DNA of 64,000 nt from an uncultured Alphaproteobacteria bacterium. GTDB taxonomy: Bacteria > Pseudomonadota > Alphaproteobacteria > RF32 > CAG-239. A program made the translations under genes and the position numbers. Numbering within the stretch: position 1 is the first letter of the stretch; each line of letters starts with the position of its first letter. The notes under the pieces were generated by a model. It was not told the origin of the DNA. It did not search any database and was given only the letters and a program-made list of their open reading frames with translations. Of this stretch, positions 19,662-26,864 are shown one piece after another. Location: contig CAKQDU010000005.1 in NCBI GenBank assembly GCA_934229625.1, positions 33,597 through 97,596 of the forward strand. The letters are read 5' to 3'.

Positions 19662-20068
19662 TTAAAATAAATAATAAATTTTCGGCAAACAGTATAACAG
19701 ATTCGTCTTAATTTTCAAGAGTAGAATAGAATTAAAATTCCAGTCCCAAATAACAGGATTTTTTTCGCAGCTAGAACCCACTTTATCTACACCACTCTCC
19801 GCAGTTTTGAAGAATTTTGAGGCGTATTGACGCAAGGCATCCAAACCCTTAAATGCGATGTTGTTTCTTTCGGCGTCATTGCGAGGAGTGCAACGACGAA
19901 GCAATCCAGAACCCTTTATAGAGTTGCTTTTGAACTTGTTATTTCCGAATGTGTGATTTTTTACGCCGAACTCTGCAAAAACACGCTGAGCGGCAAAAAA
20001 TGCGCCTTTAATCAGATGTTTAGGATTTGCAGAGAGAGAGAGAGACCTTTGAATAGCTTATTTTTCAT
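19662..20068 (-). pseudogene. orphan prepilin 5-prime cassette (remnant)
   Basis: On the minus strand, ATG at 20066-20068 follows GAGGAAAG. It is nearly identical over about 200 nt to the region preceding the pilin at 20169. Translation from this ATG runs 18 codons through a (CT)7 tract and hits TGA. One CT unit fewer would open a frame of about 135 codons to TAA at 19662. Unlike the intact copy, the sequence after the REP-like repeat (19875-19910) lacks the GRSMIE pilin core and continues as unrelated sequence (ERNNIAFKGLDALRQYA...). I read it as the 5-prime half of a pilin gene that lost its body, or a cassette left by recombination. A small real protein cannot be excluded. Confidence 0.5.
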
Positions 20069-20134
20069 CTTTCTTTCCTCATTTTTAAGTTAATTTACAT
20101 TTTTATTCTATACCAGCCTAGCACCATAAGTCAA
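19875..20134 (-). repeat. pilin promoter/leader repeat, copy A
   Basis: Copy A of a duplicated unit: promoter TTGACT (complement of 20129-20134), 16-bp spacer, TATAGA (complement of 20107-20112), then GAGGAAAG, ATG, the CT tract at 20031-20045, and a REP-like repeat at 19875-19910. Copy B is at 20787-21040. The transcribed parts differ by scattered substitutions, with indels only at the edges. Confidence 0.75.
20031..20045 (-). repeat. CT dinucleotide tract, copy A
   Basis: Fifteen bases of alternating AG on plus, (TC)7T on minus, eight codons after ATG 20068. Same length as the tract in copy B. Confidence 0.8.
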
Positions 20135-20168
20135 TCTGAAAATGATTTACAATTCAAACTGCTGAGAT

Positions 20169-20810
20169 TTACTCAAACTTTACGGCTATCGCACAATTTT
20201 TATTATCTGCGCAAAAATCACAAGATTTTTTTATATCGCTTAGTGTAGCACTAACTAAGCATTTTCTTTTTCCGGAAAGATTGGCAACACAAGTGGATTT
20301 TCCGCGATAAATAGAATCATCTGTTTGACCATTATAAATATATATAGTCCTTATAGCTTCGTTAAGCGGAATTAAAGTATTTTGAAACAACTCTGTACAC
20401 AGTCTGTGAGTGAAAGACTTTTTATTAAAGTTCTCTAATCTGAAATCTATGGATAAAGGTGTTCCGGCCTGAGCAAACATTTGTATATTATTACCAAGCT
20501 CATCTTGCACAATATTATTATTTGTACCGGCTACAATCGTCCAAGTTGCTGGAATAAGCCCTGCCGCTTCAGCTATGTTTGTTAAACCTGTTGTCTCTGT
20601 AATTTTTTGCGTATCTTTTATATTGTCAAGCATACCGAAAATCAAATAATTGTATTGTTCTATGGTTTTATTTATTTTAAACTTTTCCATCGCTTTGGAA
20701 TATCCTGCGATTCCTCCGACTGTTAAAACCGCGACAAGGGCTAAAACGCCGAGCATTTCAATCATAGAGCGTCCAACGCTGCAGACGTCATTGCGAGCAA
20801 CGCGAAGCAA
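20169..20810 (-). CDS. type IV pilin-like protein, possibly phase-variable
   Basis: Prepilin-type protein. From TTG 20810 it has a 13-residue leader ending in VG, then mature RSMIEMLGVLALVAV with the conserved Glu5 and a roughly 20-residue hydrophobic helix, then an extracellular domain with paired Cys (LCTELF, CVANLSGKRKC, CDFCADNKNC). AAAGGG seven bases before the TTG could be its ribosome site. The pilin frame stays open further upstream as far as a (CT)7 tract at 20937-20951. A well-placed ATG (20974, with AGAGGAAAG) lies before the tract in another frame. With six or nine CT units it would read straight into the pilin with a 67-residue leader. A close paralogue follows at 21068. Confidence 0.75.
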   Translation of the reverse strand: MLRVARNDVCSVGRSMIEMLGVLALVAVLTVGGIAGYSKAMEKFKINKTIEQYNYLIFGMLDNIKDTQKITETTGLTNIAEAAGLIPATWTIVAGTNNNIVQDELGNNIQMFAQAGTPLSIDFRLENFNKKSFTHRLCTELFQNTLIPLNEAIRTIYIYNGQTDDSIYRGKSTCVANLSGKRKCLVSATLSDIKKSCDFCADNKNCAIAVKFE

Positions 20811-21040
20811 TCCAGAACCCTTTATAGAGTAACTACTGAGCTTGTTATTTTCGAATGTGTGATTTTTTATGCCGAACTCTGCAAAAAAACACTGAGTGGC
20901 AGAAAATGCGCCTTTAATCAGATGTTTAGAATTTGCAGAGAGAGAGAGAGACCTTTGAATAGCTTATTTTTCATCTTTCTTTCCTCTAAAATTATGTTGT
21001 TTACGTATCAATACTACATCAGCAACATTCCATAAGTCAA
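20787..21040 (-). repeat. pilin promoter/leader repeat, copy B
   Basis: Copy B of the unit described at 19875-20134: TTGACT (complement of 21035-21040), 18-bp spacer, TAGTAT (complement of 21011-21016), ribosome site AGAGGAAAG, ATG 20974, CT tract, and REP-like repeat 20787-20814. Here the unit is joined to an intact pilin body. Confidence 0.75.
20937..20951 (-). repeat. CT dinucleotide tract, copy B
   Basis: Seven CT units on the minus strand between GGT and GCA, eight codons after ATG 20974. The present number leads to an 18-codon peptide. A change of minus one or plus two units joins the ATG to the pilin frame. Such tracts are classic slipped-strand mispairing sites. Confidence 0.75.
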
Positions 21041-21067
21041 CCGCAAAAATCAAAGCGTTTATTTGAT

Positions 21068-21679
21068 TTAATAAAAATTTAAATATATTCCGCAGCGTTT
21101 ACTATCAGCACAAAAATCACAAGCACCTTTAATATCACTTAATGTAACGTCTATTAGACATTTTTTTGAAGAGCTACACATTGTTTTTCCGTAATAAACA
21201 GCATAAGTTGCTTCACCATTGCCAATAAATACATGCGCAATAGGTTCACTAAGTGGAATTATAATGTTATTAAACAACTCTGTGCATAGTTTATGAGTTA
21301 TAGATTTTTTATTATAATTTGAAGGTTCAAAGCCTATGACCATCCGAGCGTTATTGCCAGCATATGTTTGGAGAGAATTACCCAAATCATCGCGTATGCC
21401 GCATGAATTCCAATATTTCCACGTATTTGGAATAAGACCTGTTTCCTCAGCGATGTTTAATAAACATGTAGTTTGGGTAGTTTTAGGGATGTCTTTTATA
21501 TAATTGAGCATTCCAAAGATTAAATAATTGTATTGTTCTATGGTTTTATTTATTTTAAACTTTTCCATAGCCTTTGAATAGCCAGCGATGCCGCCGACGC
21601 TCAGCACGCCGATAATAGCCAAAACTCCGAGCATTTCTATCATGCTTCTGCCTAATTCGTAACTTTTTGCCTTTTGCAT
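21068..21679 (-). CDS. type IV pilin-like protein with structured leader
   Basis: A 203-residue prepilin. Start ATG 21679 was chosen because GGGAG lies 8 nt upstream; the frame is open to 21712. A 10-residue leader (MQKAKSYELG) is followed by the processing site G/RSMIE with Glu5 and the helix VLAIIGVLSVGGIAGYSKAM. The segment EKFKINKTIEQYNYLIFGML is almost identical to the pilin at 20169, and the C-terminal Cys pattern (LCTELF, CSSSKKC, CDFCADSKRC) matches too. Position +1 is Arg instead of the usual Phe/Met. Assembly machinery (PilB/C/Q, PilD) is not in this window. The roughly 200-nt upstream leader is shared with the pilin at 34255. Confidence 0.85.
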   Translation of the reverse strand: MQKAKSYELGRSMIEMLGVLAIIGVLSVGGIAGYSKAMEKFKINKTIEQYNYLIFGMLNYIKDIPKTTQTTCLLNIAEETGLIPNTWKYWNSCGIRDDLGNSLQTYAGNNARMVIGFEPSNYNKKSITHKLCTELFNNIIIPLSEPIAHVFIGNGEATYAVYYGKTMCSSSKKCLIDVTLSDIKGACDFCADSKRCGIYLNFY

Positions 21680-21916
21680 AAATACAACTCCCTGCCAATA
21701 ATATAATAACAAAAAGCTACCTAAAAAAGGTAGCAGGAAGTTGAAATCTATTCCAGGAATAGTGTAGTATATTAGAGCTATTTTACTACCTTCCCGCTAT
21801 GCAGAAAGATAGTTTTTTACGTCTGTTCACACAGACAACTGGAAGAGGATTTCAAACCTCACATCAGTTTTTTGCTGATGCAAGCAAAGTATATCTTATT
21901 TAAAAATAAAAATCAA
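21680..21916 (-). promoter_or_regulatory. structured pilin leader 1: promoter and attenuator-like RNA
   Basis: Minus strand. Promoter TTGATT (complement of 21911-21916), 17-bp spacer, TATACT (complement of 21888-21893). The RNA would begin near 21881 at a hairpin (21880-21862), then GAGG/CCTC (21860-21845), then hairpin 21836-21821. Next come segment 1 (21812-21801), segment 2 (21797-21786), segment 3 (21740-21729) and segment 4 (21721-21716) with T5. Segments 1 and 2 pair over 12 bp, 2 and 3 over 8, and 3 and 4 form a terminator hairpin 32 nt before the pilin ATG. The copy at 34007-34254 keeps the same order, pairings and 32-nt distance. Pairing was worked out by hand. Confidence 0.65.
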
Positions 21917-22057
21917 GCGTTTTACATCTGACTACCGATTGGCGATTAACCAAAAAACAATAAAAATATTTTATGTTATAAACATGTTTTTTTATTATAC
22001 ATACCGGATAAAGTAAGCTATTTTAACGATGTGTGATATTTATTTATAAGGTGTAAA

Positions 22058-23629
22058 ATGTCGTTATTTAAATCTGTCGCCGCTTTTGGCGGATTAACAT
22101 TGGTCAGCCGAATAACCGGCTTTTTGCGAGATATGGTATTAGCTAATTTTTTAGGTGCCGGAGCTGTTTCGGACGCTTTTGTGGTGGCGTTTAAATTGCC
22201 TAACTTGTTTCGCAGTCTGTTTGCCGAGGGTGCTTTTACCAGCGCTTTTGTGCCGCTGTTTTCGCAGAAATTGGTGACGGAAGGTAAAAAACGCTCCATA
22301 TTTTTTGCCGCGCAAGCCATATCTGTTTTGGTATTGTTTGTCGGGGTTTTTGTGTTGTTGTTTGAATTGTTAATGCCGTGGGTGGTAGAGGTTTTGGCTC
22401 CCGGTTTTCGTTCCGAGCCTGAAAAGATTGAACTCGCCACCCAACTATGCCGAATAACTTTTCCGTTTTTATTGCTGATTTCGTTAGTGTCTTTCCAGGG
22501 CGGAATATTAAATTCTTTTGAAAAATTTGCGGCTCCGGCTTCTGCGCCTATAATTCTTAATCTGATGATGATTTTTGCCGTATTTTTATTTGTGCCGTTT
22601 ACGCCTACTCCGGCGCATGGTTTCGCTTTGGGAATTACTTCGGCTGGATTGCTCGAAGTTTTGTGGCTGCGATATTTTTTACGTAAACTGGATATAAAAA
22701 TTCATCCGTATTTGCATATTAAAAAAATTCTGCAAAATCCGGAAATTAAGACGTTGTTTAAGCGTATCGCTCCGGGTGTGGTTGGTGCCGGAATATATCA
22801 AATAAACATGGCGGTAGACACAATTTTAGTTTCGCTGGTCGGCACCGGAGCTATTTCTTGGCTTTATTATGCCAATCGCTTGCAACAGCTGCCGCTTGGT
22901 GTTATCGGCGCGGCTATTAGTGTGGCTTTATTGCCGATTCTATCTAAATATCTTAAAGAACAGCAGATTGATGAGGCTCGCCGCACTCAGGATAAAGCTG
23001 TTGAATATGGATTGCTGCTTTCGCTTCCGGCTGCGGTTTTACTGATTGTTTTAGCCGAACCGATTGTTTGCCTGCTGTTTCAACATGGTAAATTTTTGCC
23101 GGAAGACGCTGTTAAAACAGCCTATGCTGTTATAGCCTATTCGGTGGGATTGCCGTGCTATGTGATGACTAAAGCGCTGATGCCAAACTTTTTTGCACGC
23201 GGCGACACCGTCACTCCCGTAAAATACAGCGCGGTTGTTTTTATTACAAACTTGGTGTTTATTTTGCTGCTTATGCATGCTTACGGTCATGTCGGAATTG
23301 CCTGCGCCACTACCGTTGCGGCGTTTGTGTCGCTGCTGCAATATGTTGTCGGACTGAAAAAACGCGGATATTGGCAGTTTTCGCGCCAGCTTGTTTCTAA
23401 GATATGTCGCATTGCCGCAGTTTCATTTTTAACCGGAGCCGTTGTTTATGGCTGCCGCGTTTTGCTTAATGATTTGTTTCCGAATTGGATATATGCCTCA
23501 AAGTGGCAGTTGCTGTTTTGGCTCGGCGTTTTGGGAATATTTGCGCTTGCATTTTTTCTGATTTTGGCTAAAATATTTAAAGTGATTGATTTTGGCGATA
23601 TTTTACGTCTTATCAGGAGAAAAAAATGA
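22058..23629 (+). CDS. murJ: lipid II flippase MurJ
   Basis: Inner-membrane MOP-superfamily transporter that flips lipid II to the periplasm for peptidoglycan synthesis. 523 residues with about 14 hydrophobic segments. The N-terminal signature is clear: GGLTLVSRITGFLRDMVLA (11-29), then LPNLFRSLFAEGAF (47-60). A conserved basic motif (about residue 270, YYANRLQQLPLG) is also typical of MurJ. The start ATG 22058 has AAGGTG upstream. It heads a run of closely packed plus-strand genes to 28514 with overlaps or gaps below 5 nt, so it is probably the first gene of a six-gene operon. It is divergent from the pilin leader. Confidence 0.95.
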   Translation: MSLFKSVAAFGGLTLVSRITGFLRDMVLANFLGAGAVSDAFVVAFKLPNLFRSLFAEGAFTSAFVPLFSQKLVTEGKKRSIFFAAQAISVLVLFVGVFVLLFELLMPWVVEVLAPGFRSEPEKIELATQLCRITFPFLLLISLVSFQGGILNSFEKFAAPASAPIILNLMMIFAVFLFVPFTPTPAHGFALGITSAGLLEVLWLRYFLRKLDIKIHPYLHIKKILQNPEIKTLFKRIAPGVVGAGIYQINMAVDTILVSLVGTGAISWLYYANRLQQLPLGVIGAAISVALLPILSKYLKEQQIDEARRTQDKAVEYGLLLSLPAAVLLIVLAEPIVCLLFQHGKFLPEDAVKTAYAVIAYSVGLPCYVMTKALMPNFFARGDTVTPVKYSAVVFITNLVFILLLMHAYGHVGIACATTVAAFVSLLQYVVGLKKRGYWQFSRQLVSKICRIAAVSFLTGAVVYGCRVLLNDLFPNWIYASKWQLLFWLGVLGIFALAFFLILAKIFKVIDFGDILRLIRRKK

Positions 23630-24741
23630 TGGATAAAGCCCGTCTTTCTGCGCTTGCCGAAAAAAGTTTGAAAAAAGCCAAAGCGCTTTACCAAAATATA
23701 TGGAGGCAAGCACAAAATATATCTAAACAGATATGGACTTATCTGCGGCATGAAAACTATCGTGAACGCCTACAGATTCTTTGGATAAATATTAAAACTT
23801 TTAAACTTAAAAAACTTTGGCGCGGACTGAAAAAAATAAGCAAAAAAGCATCGTCTTCGCGCAAGGTGTTTATACGCAGTATCTGCGGATTTTTATTGGT
23901 TTATTATGGTCTGGGCAGTTTGTTTGTTGAAAATATGAATGTGACCCACACCTATCCGCTGCCCAAAGTCAGCCGCCAAAAATCAGAAACTATCGGCACT
24001 TTGGCGTTTTTGATAAATCGGGAAATAGATAAAAAAATGTGGACGCCTAATTTGCCTGCGGCTTTTCCGGCTTATGTTTTAGACAATATGCCAAACTTTC
24101 AAATAGGAATTATGACGGCGGTCCGCGACAGCGCCGGCACCATAAAGAATTTTGTTAATAAAACTCCGGAACAGCATAAACATATAAAAAAAGCCGAAGA
24201 ACTTTTGCGCTATTCGCCTTATGTTTGGATAATGGTCAAAAAAGGCAAGTTTGGTTTGGCGCCTTCGGCAAACGCGCAATATCGAAAAGCTCGTATGGAG
24301 TTATTAAAGTATAATGATGCTGATTTTATAACATATCAGGCGGATTTTGAAACTTATCTGACACGCCTTTCGGGGGCGTTGCGCCGACTGATTCAAAAAA
24401 ATGACAATCAAATAATAGAGCATTCTACAGCTCTTTTAGACACCAAAGCCGATGATGTGTTTTATAGAACCCGCGGCTATGCTTTTGCCTCATGGCAAAT
24501 AGCTTTGGCGATGGGATTCGATTTTAAAAAGCTGATTGTGCAATATGATGTTTATAATGAATGGACATATCTGCTTTCATCTTTGCAGAAAGCCGCTGAA
24601 TTTAAGCCTATGTTTGTGCGCAATGGCAAATTCGGCGGGGTTTTCGGAGCTAATCATCTGTTGGTGCAAAACTATTATTTGGAACGCGCTTTGGTGGCGG
24701 CAACTCAAATTAAAAATAAAATAGGAAAATCATGCTCATAA
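23626..24741 (+). CDS. DUF2333 family membrane-anchored protein
   Basis: 371 residues. A basic N-terminal amphipathic region (1-85) is followed by one TM segment (about 88-105) and a soluble domain with the DUF2333 hallmark YVLDNMPNFQIGIM (about 146-159), close to the family pattern with DNMPNW. The family has no established function. It overlaps murJ by 4 nt (ATGA) and the nfu gene by 10 nt, so it belongs to the murJ operon. A periplasmic domain next to a flippase gene hints at an envelope role, but that is inference only. Confidence 0.75.
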   Translation: MMDKARLSALAEKSLKKAKALYQNIWRQAQNISKQIWTYLRHENYRERLQILWINIKTFKLKKLWRGLKKISKKASSSRKVFIRSICGFLLVYYGLGSLFVENMNVTHTYPLPKVSRQKSETIGTLAFLINREIDKKMWTPNLPAAFPAYVLDNMPNFQIGIMTAVRDSAGTIKNFVNKTPEQHKHIKKAEELLRYSPYVWIMVKKGKFGLAPSANAQYRKARMELLKYNDADFITYQADFETYLTRLSGALRRLIQKNDNQIIEHSTALLDTKADDVFYRTRGYAFASWQIALAMGFDFKKLIVQYDVYNEWTYLLSSLQKAAEFKPMFVRNGKFGGVFGANHLLVQNYYLERALVAATQIKNKIGKSCS

Positions 24742-25256
24742 AAATTGAAGATTTATCACCTAAGAATATTATAAATTTTTATCCTCCGCAGGCTTTGTGC
24801 AGCAAAAACACGGTAAAACTGTTTAATAAACCTTTTCCGGAAGATTTTCCATTTATAAGTTTGTTGACTCCGCTTTCCGATATTGAAAGCTGTTTATTGA
24901 CAGATGTTTTGTTGAGTATAAAATATACGGATAGCGCGAATAAAGAAGATTTAACGGCTCTGATTTTGGCCGAATTGGATGATTATTTAGCGGTAAAACC
25001 TGAAATCATAAGTTTGGAACAGCCGGATATTGATTTATCTTTATTTGAGGCGTTGGCCGACGCGTTTATACGTCCTACGCTTAATCGTGATAAAGGCGAT
25101 ATAAAAATTATCTCATACCAAAATAATGAACTTCTGCTCCAATTTACCGGTCATTGTTCCGGTTGTCCATATGCGCAAAACACGCTTAACAATGTGGTTG
25201 CAGGCTGCTTTAAGCGCTATGTTCCTCAGCTTGGCAGTATCAAAGTAAAGGAGTAA
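24732..25256 (+). CDS. NifU/Nfu-type iron-sulfur scaffold protein
   Basis: Fe-S cluster carrier of 174 residues. An N-terminal Nfu-N-like domain (about 10-90, starting NIINFYPPQ) is divergent. The C-terminal NifU domain (about 110-170) carries the cluster-binding C-x-x-C as HCSGCPYA within a typical VxxxFxGHCSGC context. It overlaps DUF2333 by 10 nt and ends 1 nt before the next gene. Its role here is probably delivery of 4Fe-4S clusters to client enzymes. Compared with canonical Nfu, the N-terminal domain lacks the usual strong SPLA motif, so subtype is uncertain. Confidence 0.82.
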   Translation: MLIKIEDLSPKNIINFYPPQALCSKNTVKLFNKPFPEDFPFISLLTPLSDIESCLLTDVLLSIKYTDSANKEDLTALILAELDDYLAVKPEIISLEQPDIDLSLFEALADAFIRPTLNRDKGDIKIISYQNNELLLQFTGHCSGCPYAQNTLNNVVAGCFKRYVPQLGSIKVKE

Positions 25257-25257
25257 G

Positions 25258-26148
25258 ATGCTTCTGCGATTGTTTTATTTTCTGTTTTTCGCTTTGTTGC
25301 CCGTTGTGGCCGATGCGCGTTTGATTACTCAAAAAAAAGACGGGGTTTTATTGGTAAAATCAGCTACTTATAAAGAAACTGAAGATTTGTTCAGTCAATA
25401 TGGATATGGTGGTTTTTCTGAAATAAACAGTCGTTTTCCGCGTATTTATTTTTTGCGTCTGCCGACAGATTGGTCGGAAATTCCGGAAAGCGATGATAAG
25501 CATCGTATTTTTATAAAAATTTTGCTGCCGCTGATTTTGCAGGCTAATGAAAATGTATTAAAAGAACGTTCTCAACTGGAGAATATGCTGCACAAAATAA
25601 AATCCGGTCAGCAGCTTATGGCGGCTGAACAAAAAAAATTAGATGAATTGGCACAAAAATATGATGCTTTTACCCGTTTAAAAGGAGATGAAAAAATTGC
25701 CGTGCAGATTAAATTGCTGATGGATAAGGTAGACGCTGTTCCTCCGTCTTTGTTGGCGGCTTCTGCCGGAATATACAGCAACTGGGGAACATCGCGGTTG
25801 GCTTTGCAGGCAAATTCATTATATCTGCAGGAAATTTGGTATGAAAAGCGAGGACTTGAGCCTTTGGATGATGCTGACGCAGATTACAGATATAAAATTT
25901 ATAGCAATTTGGCCGAAGGAATTGCCGACCATATCTTAAAGATAAATTCCAGTATTAACTATAATTATCTGCGTGCCTCACGCACAAATTCTCGTAAGAT
26001 GGGACGCCCGCTTTACGGACCGCAAGTGGCGGCGACAATGATGTTGGATAATAATCTGAAAAATATCGCCGGAATGATAGATTATACTTTTTCTTATTAT
26101 AAGCTGCAAAACGCCGACTATAAACCGCAATTGGAGGATGTGAAATGA
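25258..26148 (+). CDS. Bax-like glucosaminidase fold protein, catalytic Glu missing
   Basis: Exported 296-residue protein (signal 1-20, ending ADA). The mid region matches the Bax/GH73-type glucosaminidase family: the ILLPLILQANENVLKER helix (about 84-100), and the SNWGTSRLALQANSLY block (about 178-193) equivalent to ESGWGTSRFA..ANNLF. In active family members a Glu precedes S-x-W-G-T. Here the equivalent position is Tyr (AGIYSNWGTS), so the protein may be a non-hydrolytic cell-wall binder or a shifted active site. It follows nfu by 1 nt and overlaps gloB by 4 nt. Confidence 0.7.
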   Translation: MLLRLFYFLFFALLPVVADARLITQKKDGVLLVKSATYKETEDLFSQYGYGGFSEINSRFPRIYFLRLPTDWSEIPESDDKHRIFIKILLPLILQANENVLKERSQLENMLHKIKSGQQLMAAEQKKLDELAQKYDAFTRLKGDEKIAVQIKLLMDKVDAVPPSLLAASAGIYSNWGTSRLALQANSLYLQEIWYEKRGLEPLDDADADYRYKIYSNLAEGIADHILKINSSINYNYLRASRTNSRKMGRPLYGPQVAATMMLDNNLKNIAGMIDYTFSYYKLQNADYKPQLEDVK

Positions 26149-26861
26149 GCCTGAAAATTTTTCCGATTTTATGCAATGTCGGATTTATGGATAATTATGC
26201 TTATTTGCTGACGGACAGCGATACCGGCGTTTCTGCAATAGTTGACGCTGCCGAAGAAAAAGCGATTGCTGACTTTTGTCATGCAAACAATGTTGTGCCG
26301 CAATATATTTTTACGACACATCACCATGAAGACCACACCAATGCAAATGTTGCGTTAAAAAAATATTTTGACGCAAAGGTTGTCGGCTCCTCGGTTGAAG
26401 CAGAAAAAATCTCCGGATTGGATATTGCCTTGAACGATGGCGATGTTTTTGCTCTGGGTAATGCAAAAGCGCAGGTTATTTTAACTCCAGGGCATACCAA
26501 AGGCCATCTGCTGTGGTATTTTGCCAAAGATAAGGCTCTTTTCACGGGCGATGTGCTGTTTAATTTATGTATCGGCGGTTTGTTTGAGGGAACTCCGCAG
26601 CAAATGTGGCAGAGTTTGCAAAAAATTAAGGCTTTGCCGGACGATGTCCGCTTTTATCCGGGGCATGAATATACCCACGCTTCATATAGTTTATTGGCGG
26701 CGCGGAGAAATGAACCTGCAATTTTGCAATATCTGCAATTTTTAGAAACATGCAGACAAAATAATGTTCCGCCGGTTGGCAATACCTTAGGCTTAGAAAA
26801 GCTTTGTAATCCGTATTTGCGGATTGATAATGAAAATGAATTTATTCAACAAATGAGTTAA
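26145..26861 (+). CDS. gloB: hydroxyacylglutathione hydrolase (glyoxalase II)
   Basis: Metallo-beta-lactamase fold enzyme that hydrolyses S-lactoylglutathione to lactate and glutathione in methylglyoxal detoxification. The binuclear metal motif is TTHHHEDHTNAN (about 58-69). Further ligands are in TPGHTKGH (about 109-116), FTGDVLF (about 130-136) and YPGHEYT (about 168-174). The C-terminal HAGH domain ends at 238 residues, close to the family norm (about 250). It overlaps the Bax-like gene by 4 nt (ATGA) and is followed 3 nt later by the histidine kinase. No glyoxalase I is visible in the window. Confidence 0.92.
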   Translation: MSLKIFPILCNVGFMDNYAYLLTDSDTGVSAIVDAAEEKAIADFCHANNVVPQYIFTTHHHEDHTNANVALKKYFDAKVVGSSVEAEKISGLDIALNDGDVFALGNAKAQVILTPGHTKGHLLWYFAKDKALFTGDVLFNLCIGGLFEGTPQQMWQSLQKIKALPDDVRFYPGHEYTHASYSLLAARRNEPAILQYLQFLETCRQNNVPPVGNTLGLEKLCNPYLRIDNENEFIQQMS

Positions 26862-26864
26862 GCC

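Noticed and set aside
19881..19904. CRISPR or phage attachment site at the repeats near the pilins
   Set aside because: Repeats are not regularly spaced and there is no tRNA or integrase next to them.
21701..21900. Known riboswitch class for the pilin leader (c-di-GMP, SAM, TPP, T-box)
   Set aside because: None of the conserved core motifs of these classes that I know is visible, so it was left as an unclassified structured leader.
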